Assembly: GCA_026394835.1 (NCBI GenBank)
Contig: JAPLZW010000009.1
Coordinates: 1-13,333, forward strand
DNA: 13,333 nt
Reading direction: 5' to 3'
Origin: Candidatus Wolfebacteria bacterium
GTDB taxonomy: Bacteria > Patescibacteriota > Minisyncoccia > UBA6257 > UBA9933
Part shown: positions 4,719-11,765 of the stretch, piece by piece
How positions within the stretch are numbered: the first letter of the stretch is position 1
Layout of the letters: the number at the start of each line of letters is the position of its first letter
Program-made: the position numbers and the translations under genes
Notes under the pieces: model-generated
What the model saw: the letters and a program-made list of their open reading frames with translations, nothing else
Databases searched by the model: none
What the model was told of the DNA's origin: nothing

Positions 4719-6242
4719 TTACCTGGCGTATTCCACGGCCCTGATTTCCCTGATTACGTTTACTTTTATCTCTCCCGGATACTTAAGCTCGGTCTCAATC
4801 TTCGCGGCGATGTCTTTTGCCATCTGAAGCGCGGCAAAATCGTCTATTTTCTCCGGCGTGACGAAAATCCTCAGTTCCCGTCCCGCGGAAATAGCGTAAG
4901 CGGTTTTAACACCCGGAAAAGCGGTCGCGATTTTTTCCAACTCTTCCAATCTTTTCACGTAATTTTCCACGCTATCGCGCCTCGCTCCCGGCCTTGAGGC
5001 CGATAAAGTATCGGCGGCAGCCACAACGTAGGCTTCGGGCGACGCAAAAGGATACTCTTCATGATGCGCTTCCATTGCCTGGATAACTTTATCGTCAACT
5101 CCGTATTTTTTAAGAATTTTCCTGCCCAACTCCACATGGCTGCCCTGGACTTCGTGGTCAATAGCCTTGCCGATATCGTGAAGCAATGCGGCTTTCTTCG
5201 CCACTTCAACATTTAATCCCAACTCCGAAGCAATCATTGAAGCCAAGTGAGACGCCTCAATGCAATTCAAGAGAACATTCTGCCCATAGCTTGAGCGGAA
5301 ATGAAGCCTGCCTAAAAGCTGGATGATTTCTTTGGGCAAATCAAAGATGCCGGCTTCATAGGCGGCCGATTCGCCGATCTCGGTTATTTTTTTGCTTAAT
5401 TCCTGTTTGGCTTCCTCAACTTTTTCTTCAATCTTCGCCGGCTGAATCCTGCCGTCTTTAATCAATTTTTCCAGAGACATTTTCGCTATCTCACGGCGGA
5501 CAGGGTCGAAAGAAGAAATGATTATAGCGTCCGGAGTTTCATCAATTATGAATTCCACGCCGGTCGCCCGCTCCAATGCCCTGATATTCCTGCCTTCGCG
5601 GCCGATAATCTTTCCTTTAATATCTTCGTCCTTTAAGGTGAATGTGCTTGTTGTCATTTCCGCGACCTGGGAACGCGCGTAGCGCTGCATCGCGGTCGTC
5701 ATTATTTCCACGCTCTTTTTTTCTATTTCATCCCTCCTGTCTCTTTCCATTTTTTGGATAACGGAGACCAGCTCCTGACGGTATCCTTCTTCCACGTCCT
5801 TAAGCAATTTTTGCTTCGCCTGGTCCTTCGTCATATCCGCGACCCTTTCCAATTCCTGAATTTCTCTCTGTTTCATCGCGTCGATTTCGGCTTTCACCGC
5901 TTTCAATTTTTCGATATCGGCGTGAAGCCCGCCTTCGCCCCGCTTCAAATCGGCAGATTGTTGTTCAAGCTGTTCTTCTTTTTTTAGAAGGCGTTCCTCA
6001 AGCCTGCCAAGCTGGACTTTTGCTTCACGCTCTTCTTTTTTGGATTCTTCAAGAAGCGCGGTCGCTTTATTTTGCGCCTCCAATACCAATTCAGAGGCTT
6101 TTGACCTGGCCTCGTCCGTCTGAATTTTTATTTTTTGCTCAATCGAGTTGGCTCTTTTAGCCCCTAAGGTTTGCCTTAAATAATAGCCGGCAATTCCTCC
6201 CAAAAATACTAAAACCGCCCAAAAAATCGGGTTCGTATACAT
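4719..6242 (-). CDS. rny: Ribonuclease Y
   Basis: Membrane-anchored endoribonuclease that starts mRNA decay. Seen: 507 aa, the usual length. An N-terminal membrane segment (residues 4-22, FWAVLVFLGGIAGYYL) is followed by a long Glu/Lys/Gln-rich coiled coil (about 30-190). A KH RNA-binding domain (about 205-265) carries KIIGREGRNIRALE around residue 214. The HD nuclease domain carries AALLHDIGKAIDHE with the metal-binding H355-D356 and ends in the family-typical EIRAVEYAR. The ATG at 6242 immediately precedes the membrane segment. The gene diverges from gpmI across a repeat-filled 188-base spacer. No odd residues or insertions were seen, so it is intact, unlike cca and enolase nearby. Confidence 0.97.
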   Translation of the reverse strand: MYTNPIFWAVLVFLGGIAGYYLRQTLGAKRANSIEQKIKIQTDEARSKASELVLEAQNKATALLEESKKEEREAKVQLGRLEERLLKKEEQLEQQSADLKRGEGGLHADIEKLKAVKAEIDAMKQREIQELERVADMTKDQAKQKLLKDVEEGYRQELVSVIQKMERDRRDEIEKKSVEIMTTAMQRYARSQVAEMTTSTFTLKDEDIKGKIIGREGRNIRALERATGVEFIIDETPDAIIISSFDPVRREIAKMSLEKLIKDGRIQPAKIEEKVEEAKQELSKKITEIGESAAYEAGIFDLPKEIIQLLGRLHFRSSYGQNVLLNCIEASHLASMIASELGLNVEVAKKAALLHDIGKAIDHEVQGSHVELGRKILKKYGVDDKVIQAMEAHHEEYPFASPEAYVVAAADTLSASRPGARRDSVENYVKRLEELEKIATAFPGVKTAYAISAGRELRIFVTPEKIDDFAALQMAKDIAAKIETELKYPGEIKVNVIREIRAVEYAR

Positions 6243-6275
6243 ATATTGAATTGTTCTCTAACTTCTTCATAGAGT

Positions 6276-6347
6276 ATTCGCGAATAACGCTAATTTTTAT
6301 TTAATAATGCGAATTCGCGTTATTTGAAGCTATCCGCATTATTAGCG
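6276..6347. repeat. Repeat-filled spacer between rny and gpmI
   Basis: The divergent spacer contains attcgcgaataacgctaa (6276-6293), the perfect palindrome gcgaattcgc (6309-6318) and a complementary ttagcg (6342-6347). These are permutations of one word (gcgaataacgc), forming imperfect inverted repeats. I see no gene here. Confidence 0.5.
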
Positions 6348-6393
6348 ATTACTGATTGAATTCTATTAGGAACGCTTAATTTCTTAATCCTTG

Positions 6394-6402
6394 TGATATA
6401 AT
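6394..6402 (+). promoter_or_regulatory. Extended -10 promoter of gpmI
   Basis: TGA-TATAAT at 6394-6402 is a perfect -10 with the TG extension and no clear -35. The start would be near 6409, about 22 bases before the ATG. A second TATAAT at 6411-6416 could give an almost leaderless transcript. No Shine-Dalgarno site precedes the ATG. Confidence 0.55.
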
Positions 6403-6430
6403 AACCGCAATATAATTAATTGTCAAAATA

Positions 6431-7975
6431 ATGAAAAGAACCGTAGTACTTGTGGTTCTGGACGGCTGGGGCATCGGGAAAAACGACAATACCAATCCCA
6501 TCCATGAAGCCAATCCGGAAAATATAAACTATATCAAAGCCAATTATCCCTCGGGAGCGCTCCAAGCCTCGGGAATCAGTGTCGGACTCCCATGGGGCGA
6601 AGAAGGCAATAGCGAAGTCGGGCATCTTACAATCGGCGCCGGCAAAATCCTCTACCAGGATTATCCCCGGATAACTCTCGCGATTAAAGATAAATCTTTT
6701 TTCAAAAACGAAGTTTTTAAAAAAGCTTTCGCGCGCGCCAAAGAAAATAATTCTTCCGTCAATCTCGTTGGGCTCCTTGGCTCGGGCAACGTCCACTCTT
6801 CACTTGAACACATCAAAGCTCTTTTGGCGTTCGCGGAACAGGAAGGAGTTTCCGACAAAGTAAACTTACATCTTATAACCGACGGCCGGGACAGCCCGCC
6901 GGAATCGGCCGCAAGCATTTTAAAAGAAATGCCGAGAGAGAAAATTAAAAGCGTAAGCGGCAGATTCTACGCCATGGATCGCGACAACCACTGGGAAAGG
7001 ACGCAAAAAACCTACGAAACCCTTATCGGCAAAGGAACTATTATTGATGAAAAAGATATTGAAACACATATCAAAAAAACTTACGAGCGCAAGCTTAATG
7101 ACGAATACGTGGAACCGGCGCTTATTGGACCAGAAGCCCGTCCCATTAAAGACAACGACTCTTTGATTTTTTTCGATTTTCGCGAGGACAGGATGAAGCA
7201 AATTATCAGCCCGTTTATCCTTCCGGAATTCGATAAGTTTCCGAGAGAAAATTTCAAAAATCTCTTGGTCGCAACAATGACAAGATACGACGAAGCTTAT
7301 AAAGTACCGGTCGCTTTTTTACCCGAAAGGAGCGACAACCCGATAGGTAAAATTATTTCGGAAAGCGGGAAGAGCCAATTCCGAATAGCTGAAAGCCAAA
7401 AATATCCTCACGTCACTTATTTCTTCAACGGATTAAGGGAAGAACCCTTCCCTAACGAATACAGAGTTTTAATTCCTTCAAAATCCGTCATCAGGCAAGA
7501 CGAACATCCTGAAATGATGGCCGCAGATATCACAACCAGGCTTGTGGAAGCCATAGAAGAAGGAGTTTTTGATTTTATCCTCGCCAATTACGAGAATCCG
7601 GATATGGTGGCGCACACGGGAAATTTTCAAGCTTCGGTCCAGGCGGTAAAAATTACGGATGAACAAATCGGGAGAGTTCTGAAAGCCGCCGTGAGCCGGA
7701 ACGCATTCCTTATTATCACATCCGACCATGGCAATGCGGAACGAGTTTTTGACCCTCAAACAGGCAAAATAGAAACCAAACATGACGCGAGTCCGGTGCC
7801 GATTTATCTTGTAGCCGAAGAATTCAAGAAAACAAAAACCGAAAGCGACATCATAGCTTCGGAAAAAAGCACCATCGGCATCCTGGCCGACATCGCGCCC
7901 ACGATTTTGGAGCTTATGGAATTACCTAAACCGCAAGAGATGACGGGGCAGAGCCTTTTGCGATTTTTTTCATAA
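6431..7975 (+). CDS. gpmI: 2,3-bisphosphoglycerate-independent phosphoglycerate mutase
   Basis: Interconverts 3- and 2-phosphoglycerate in lower glycolysis, using two metal ions and a phosphoserine. Seen: 514 aa, the standard length. VVLVVLDGWGIG opens with metal ligand D11. GEEGNSEVGHLTIGAG carries the nucleophile S61. Substrate-lid motifs are ITDGRDSPP, DRDNHWERT and FREDRMKQI. NYENPDMVAHTG (D391, H395), ITSDHGNAE (D432, H433) and TKHDASPVP (H451) complete the two metal sites. Spacing matches the well-studied Geobacillus enzyme almost residue for residue (from memory). Mild deviations: His in DRDNHW where Arg is common, and KHDAS where HTTNP-type sequence is common. Its product is the substrate of enolase, encoded 1.4 kb downstream on the other strand in a different unit. 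Confidence 0.97.
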   Translation: MKRTVVLVVLDGWGIGKNDNTNPIHEANPENINYIKANYPSGALQASGISVGLPWGEEGNSEVGHLTIGAGKILYQDYPRITLAIKDKSFFKNEVFKKAFARAKENNSSVNLVGLLGSGNVHSSLEHIKALLAFAEQEGVSDKVNLHLITDGRDSPPESAASILKEMPREKIKSVSGRFYAMDRDNHWERTQKTYETLIGKGTIIDEKDIETHIKKTYERKLNDEYVEPALIGPEARPIKDNDSLIFFDFREDRMKQIISPFILPEFDKFPRENFKNLLVATMTRYDEAYKVPVAFLPERSDNPIGKIISESGKSQFRIAESQKYPHVTYFFNGLREEPFPNEYRVLIPSKSVIRQDEHPEMMAADITTRLVEAIEEGVFDFILANYENPDMVAHTGNFQASVQAVKITDEQIGRVLKAAVSRNAFLIITSDHGNAERVFDPQTGKIETKHDASPVPIYLVAEEFKKTKTESDIIASEKSTIGILADIAPTILELMELPKPQEMTGQSLLRFFS

Positions 7976-7979
7976 AAAC

Positions 7980-8100
7980 GGAATTTTTAATTCTAAATTC
8001 CAATTATCAATTTCCAAATTCCGATCAATTATCAATTAAGTTAATTTTCAAATTAATCTCGAAAATTAGTCACTGGTAATTGAAAATTAATTTGAGATTA
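7980..8100 (+). repeat. AT-rich repeat spacer between gpmI and the pilin gene
   Basis: Variants of aattctaaattcc, caattatcaattt and ttgaaaattaat fill the spacer. ggaattt/aaattcc (7980-8001) makes a short hairpin after the gpmI stop but has no T tract. Words here (tcgaaaattag, actggtaat, tgaaaatt) are the reverse complement of words at 4143-4178. An upstream in-frame TTG at 8080 lies within this repeat and is not taken as a start. Confidence 0.6.
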
Positions 8101-8115
8101 GCCATTAGAAATTTC

Positions 8116-9336
8116 ATGAAAAATCAGTCTTCTTTTACCTTAATAGAGCTCCTCATCGTCATAGGAGTTTTAGCCGTCCTCGCCACCGTCGCCGTCTTGG
8201 CCCTTAACCCTCTGGAACTCATAAAACAGGCAAGAGACAGCCAAAGAATGGCTGATTTAGGCACACTGAACAAAGCTTTGGCAGTCTACCAGTCTTCGGG
8301 ACAGACTAATTTAGGCACAGTCAACACGGTTTACGTTTCCATACCCAAGAATGTCGCGGCTGATTGTTCGGACCTGGGTTTGCCAATCCTGCCTTCGGGC
8401 TGGACTTACGGCTGTGTCGCGTCTTCAACACTCAGGAATTCAAACGGCACAGGCTGGATACCGCTTAACTTCAGCTTAGTCTCCTATGGCACGCCACTTG
8501 AAAAGTTGCCGGTTGATCCTATTAACTCCACTACAACCAGAAACTATTACACCTATACACCTGGAGGCAGTTGGGAATTTACGACCGCCATGGAATCAGC
8601 TAAATATAAGATGGGAGGAGGAAGCGACAAAACCTCCAAAGACGGCGGCCAGTACCCCGGACTTTATGAAGAAGGCACCAATCTAAGCCTCCTGCCCATA
8701 GACTACGGTGATTCAAGCCTCGTGGGATATTGGAAATTTGACGAGGGAAGCGGAAGCATTGCTTATGATGCGAGCGGGAATAATGCGACCGGAACATGGT
8801 CTGGTAGCGGGACGCATTATACGAGCGGCAAAATAGGTAGCTATGCGGGGCAGTTTAACGGAACAGATGACAGCATAAGTGTGCCTGACAGTAATAAATT
8901 TACTTCTACAGACATTACTATTTCTAGCTGGATAAATGTAGTGGGTTCATTCAGCTCCTACAATCCGATTTTTTATCACAGGCAAGATGGTAACAACAGA
9001 ATAGATATTGGAGTAATGAATGGTGGTTTTTATTGTACTTTTAGCAATGGGACAAGTTATAATCCAAGTTATTACAATGCCGCACTGAATTCAGGAACGG
9101 GTTGGATTATGTGGACTTGTCAGTGGAATGGCTCTACAGTTAAATATTATTTAAACGGGGTAAATGTCAACAATGAAAGTTTTAGCGGAACCTTACCCAA
9201 TATAAATGCTAATTTACAAATTGGATCAAGACTTGCTTCAAGTCAATATTTTAATGGTTTAATCGACGACGTTCGTGTCTATAACCGCGCTCTGTCCGCC
9301 GCGGAAGTGTCGGCGATTTATAATGCCACGAAATAG
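8116..9336 (+). CDS. Type IV pilin-like protein with C-terminal LamG/concanavalin-like domain
   Basis: Predicted surface pseudopilin or adhesin. Seen: a short leader MKNQSS followed by FTLIELLIVIGVLAVLATVA, the class III signal and hydrophobic helix recognised by prepilin peptidase. Cleavage would come after Ser; Gly is usual there. After a pilin-type stalk (about 20-190), a LamG-type domain (about 205-406) begins LVGYWKFDEGSGSIAYDASG. It includes FNGTDDSISVPDSNKF and ISSWINV and ends GLIDDVRVYNRALSAAEVSA, the classic fold ending. The 8116 ATG gives a normal short leader, whereas the in-frame TTG at 8080 lies in repeat DNA. Codons in about 8900-9240 are more AT-rich than the first half, suggesting a separately evolving domain. 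The ligand is unknown. Confidence 0.9.
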   Translation: MKNQSSFTLIELLIVIGVLAVLATVAVLALNPLELIKQARDSQRMADLGTLNKALAVYQSSGQTNLGTVNTVYVSIPKNVAADCSDLGLPILPSGWTYGCVASSTLRNSNGTGWIPLNFSLVSYGTPLEKLPVDPINSTTTRNYYTYTPGGSWEFTTAMESAKYKMGGGSDKTSKDGGQYPGLYEEGTNLSLLPIDYGDSSLVGYWKFDEGSGSIAYDASGNNATGTWSGSGTHYTSGKIGSYAGQFNGTDDSISVPDSNKFTSTDITISSWINVVGSFSSYNPIFYHRQDGNNRIDIGVMNGGFYCTFSNGTSYNPSYYNAALNSGTGWIMWTCQWNGSTVKYYLNGVNVNNESFSGTLPNINANLQIGSRLASSQYFNGLIDDVRVYNRALSAAEVSAIYNATK

Positions 9337-9436
9337 CTTCTTTAGCTTATTAGCTTTCAACTGCTTAGCTTTAAAGACGATTTTTCGTTTACCTAAAAAC
9401 TCTAAAAGCTATTGAAGCTAAGAAGCTAATGAAGCT
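9335..9436. repeat. Long imperfect inverted repeat ('agctt' family) between convergent genes
   Basis: The left arm (9335-9373; agcttctttagcttattag and on) is complementary, with small gaps, to the right arm (9405-9436; aaagctattgaagctaagaa and on). The left arm starts within the TAG stop of the pilin gene. The right arm contains the enolase stop and its last five codons (ASLAS). As RNA it would fold from either strand, so it probably acts as a 3'-end structure or terminator for both genes. A small acga-tttt-tcgt hairpin sits in the loop. Confidence 0.6.
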
Positions 9437-10656
9437 ATCTTGAGCAATCTCTCGTATTTCGCGAGCCGATACTGGGTTGCCGGAGCGCCGGCTTTCATTC
9501 CCCAGGCGCCGACGCCATAAGCCAGGTCAGCGATAAAATCATCTTCGGTCTCCCCGCTCCGATGGCTTACCACGGTTTTCCAGCCGGCGTCCGCCGCCAT
9601 CCGGCACACCCCTATTGTTTCACTCAAAGTTCCGACTTGATTCGGCTTCACGAGAATCGCGTTTCCCGCCTTTTTCTCAATCGCGGTTTTTAATCTTTCC
9701 GGATTAGTTGTCGTCAAATCATCCGCTATTATTAATACTTCTGACGCTGATTCATGCTGATATTGCTGATTTATGCTGATGTTATCGGCATTAATCCGCG
9801 CCGTAAAAGCGGCGAAGTCGTCAAAAGACTCCTCGTCGAACGGGTCTTCAAGGGAAATGAATTTATATTTTTTAGCCAATTTCAAATAATACTCTCTTAA
9901 TTCATCAGCCGAGTATTCTTTTTTATTCAGTAAATAATAATTTTGATTTTTGATATTTTCATTTTGATTTTTTCTAAAATAACGGCTCGCCGCCATATCA
10001 AGCCCCAGCCGCAAAACGGAATTATTTTCCTTAATAAGGAACGAAAGCAGGTCAAGCGTTTCTTCGTTATTTTCAAAAGGAGCGGAAAACCCCGCCTCGT
10101 CTCCCAAAGAAATATTCTCCGCGCCGTATTTTTCCCTAAGCTTCGCCGCTTTCTCAAAAGTAAAAGCCTGGGGGATTATCTGAAATTCCTGAAAATCCAA
10201 TTTATTGGATGAATGAGCGCCGCCGTTTATGACATTCATTATCGGCAACGGAAAATGACCGGCCGCAACAGGCCTGTTGTAAATTGAACGGATATACTCA
10301 TAAAGTTCGCGATTTCCGCTCTTGGCTTTTAGCCTGGCCCAAGCCAAAGAAAGCGCGAGAATCAAATTGCCGCCAATATTGCTTTTATCCGGAGTCCCGT
10401 CCAAGGCAATTAAAAAATCATCAAAGGCTTTTTGGTTTTCGATTCTCGTGCTCACGGAAATAATCTTTGCTTTGATCGATTCAAATTTGGCAACTGCTTC
10501 TTCTGGGTCCAAAACAAAAGCCTCATGGCTTCCCCGGCTTTTGCCGCTCGGAACATCCGCGGAAACGGAAATATCTCCGGAATTAAAAATCGCGCTCAAA
10601 GTATCTTCGCCGCGCGAATCAGGAATAATCTTGAGAGATATGCCGTCTATCCTCAT
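9418..10656 (-). CDS. eno: Enolase (divergent, with repeat-derived insertions)
   Basis: Converts 2-phosphoglycerate to phosphoenolpyruvate. Seen: 412 aa (family about 430). DSRG (13-16), mobile loop VPSGKSRGSHEA (S40 and H44 in place), NVINGGAHSSN (H148) and FQEF (E157) are present, as is GDEAG (E187, catalytic acid/base). Metal ligands are D220, E270 and D312/D313. LVKPNQVGTLSET carries catalytic K337, followed by VVSHRSGETED and the closing MKAGAPATQYRLAKY. Every key residue is present, so it is probably active. Odd: about 14 residues are missing before GDEAG. Residues 230-239 and about 291-305 are encoded by simple repeats and are extra relative to the family. The last five residues are encoded by the 9405-9436 repeat. 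The ATG overlaps the AI-2E-family stop (ATGA), indicating co-transcription and coupling. Confidence 0.95.
   Translation of the reverse strand: MRIDGISLKIIPDSRGEDTLSAIFNSGDISVSADVPSGKSRGSHEAFVLDPEEAVAKFESIKAKIISVSTRIENQKAFDDFLIALDGTPDKSNIGGNLILALSLAWARLKAKSGNRELYEYIRSIYNRPVAAGHFPLPIMNVINGGAHSSNKLDFQEFQIIPQAFTFEKAAKLREKYGAENISLGDEAGFSAPFENNEETLDLLSFLIKENNSVLRLGLDMAASRYFRKNQNENIKNQNYYLLNKKEYSADELREYYLKLAKKYKFISLEDPFDEESFDDFAAFTARINADNISINQQYQHESASEVLIIADDLTTTNPERLKTAIEKKAGNAILVKPNQVGTLSETIGVCRMAADAGWKTVVSHRSGETEDDFIADLAYGVGAWGMKAGAPATQYRLAKYERLLKIASLAS
9744..9780 (-). repeat. Tandem 'atcagcat' repeat in frame in enolase
   Basis: Four imperfect units (gctgatttat, gctgat, tattgctgat and gctgattcat on the plus strand) encode ISINQQYQHESAS on the minus strand. 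They sit just before the strand leading to metal-ligand motif IADDL. Canonical enolases join these strands with a few residues, so the repeat adds about 14 residues beside the active site. Confidence 0.65.
9938..9973 (-). repeat. 'ttttgattt' repeat in frame in enolase
   Basis: Units of ttttgattttt and gatattttcatt encode KNQNENIKNQN on the minus strand. They follow the metal-ligand segment LDMAASRYF, where the family has only a short Lys-Asp-Gly-type turn. About 10 added residues. Confidence 0.6.
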
Positions 10657-11687
10657 GCCAAATCAAGTTTATTCTTCCTTGCCCAAGACTTTCTTTTTTC
10701 CAAATCATCAACCAATTCCTGAAAAATAACAGCTACGGGAACCGCCAAAATTATACCGATAACTCCGGCAATCGCCGAACCGGCAAGAATCGCAACCACA
10801 ACCACAACGGGGCTGATGCCCACGGTTTTTCTCATCACAACCGGAACCAAAAAATGATTTTCAAGTTGCTGGATAACCGTAAATAAAATTACGGAGTAAA
10901 CAGCCAAAGTCCACGACTGGGAAAAAGCCACAAGAAATCCTATGATGCCGGTGAAAATCGGGCCGGCAATGGGAACAATCTCCAGAAGTCCCGCCAAGAT
11001 TCCCAAGACCAAACTGTATTTGACGCCAAGCAGTGAAAGTCCTATGAAGACGAAAAGCCCAACCGTAGCCATAATGATAACTTCTCCCTGAAGCCAAAGC
11101 CCCAGTTTTTTTCTAACCCGAAAATAAACATCTATCGCATATTCCTCGTAGGTAAGCGGCAGAACCGCGCGTAAGAATTTTTCCACTCCGCTCCGGCTCA
11201 CGGTGAGATAGAAAGAAAGAACGATTGTCGTGATTATTAAAATCGCGTTTCCGAAAATCGTGCCGATGATACTGAGAAATGACGCATCTCCGCTAAAAAG
11301 CGAGTCTGTTATGGCACCCAACCCTTGGTCAAGTTTTTGCTGCCACTGTGTTCCGTTAATGGAACCGAATATTGGCAGTTTAACCTTTCCTATGTTTTCC
11401 AAAAAATCCTTGAGCTCCGAAATGCTCAACGGAATAATTGTATAGAGAATAAGAGCGAAGGCGGAAAATACAATAAGAAATAATGCGAGAGTTCCCACGA
11501 TTCTCGGAATTTTTTTCCGCGCGAGATAACTCACCGGCCCGTCCAGGGAAGCCGAGATAATAATCGCGAGAAAAAGAATAACGATGACTTCTTTCGCCAA
11601 GAAAAGCGCCGCTACCAAAATAATCATGGCAAAAATCCGCCACAAAGTCGCCCACGATATCACAATTTCAGTTTTGTTTTTATCCAA
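10653..11687 (-). CDS. AI-2E/PerM-family membrane transporter
   Basis: Multi-pass inner-membrane protein of the AI-2E transporter (PerM/YhhT) family. Members variously export small molecules or ions, and the substrate cannot be told from sequence. Seen: 344 aa with paired N-terminal membrane helices (about 11-50), a third near 65-85 and a soluble helical stretch. Further helices lie near 135-165 and a C-terminal bundle from about 205. The family signature LLEIVPIAGPIFTGIIGF, then QQLENHFLVPVVMRKTVGIS and the closing AIAGVIGIILAVPVAVIFQE, are all present. The frame has no ATG near the N-terminus; TTG at 11687 is the only plausible start because a TAA lies 7 codons upstream. A GTG at 11663 is an alternative. 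The TGA stop overlaps the enolase ATG by 4 bases. A promoter lies at 11720-11747. Confidence 0.93.
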   Translation of the reverse strand: MDKNKTEIVISWATLWRIFAMIILVAALFLAKEVIVILFLAIIISASLDGPVSYLARKKIPRIVGTLALFLIVFSAFALILYTIIPLSISELKDFLENIGKVKLPIFGSINGTQWQQKLDQGLGAITDSLFSGDASFLSIIGTIFGNAILIITTIVLSFYLTVSRSGVEKFLRAVLPLTYEEYAIDVYFRVRKKLGLWLQGEVIIMATVGLFVFIGLSLLGVKYSLVLGILAGLLEIVPIAGPIFTGIIGFLVAFSQSWTLAVYSVILFTVIQQLENHFLVPVVMRKTVGISPVVVVVAILAGSAIAGVIGIILAVPVAVIFQELVDDLEKRKSWARKNKLDLA

Positions 11688-11702
11688 GGGGATTTTAAAT
11701 AA

Positions 11703-11718
11703 AGCGTTTTATAACGCT
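11703..11718. promoter_or_regulatory. Hairpin or operator-like palindrome at the AI-2E/eno transcription start
   Basis: agcgtt-ttat-aacgct is a perfect 6-bp inverted repeat. It overlaps the predicted start of the transporter-enolase transcript (about 11713), where a repressor site could lie. It could also be a weak terminator after the M16 gene; the T-rich tail (TTATTT) is poor. Confidence 0.35.
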
Positions 11719-11719
11719 A

Positions 11720-11747
11720 ATTATACAGCATTTAATTAAACTTTAAA
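11720..11747 (-). promoter_or_regulatory. Promoter of the AI-2E-family/enolase operon
   Basis: On the minus strand TTTAAA (11742-11747), a 16-base spacer and a perfect TATAAT (11720-11725). The leader to the TTG start is about 25 bases. Confidence 0.5.
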
Positions 11748-11765
11748 GTGTGGAAATCGGAGAGC

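Noticed and set aside
10322..10729. 135-codon plus-strand frame opposite enolase
   Set aside because: Antisense to a well-conserved enzyme, with no start signals and a low-complexity product; treated as a shadow frame, as are the other antisense frames over rny, gpmI, eno and the M16 gene.
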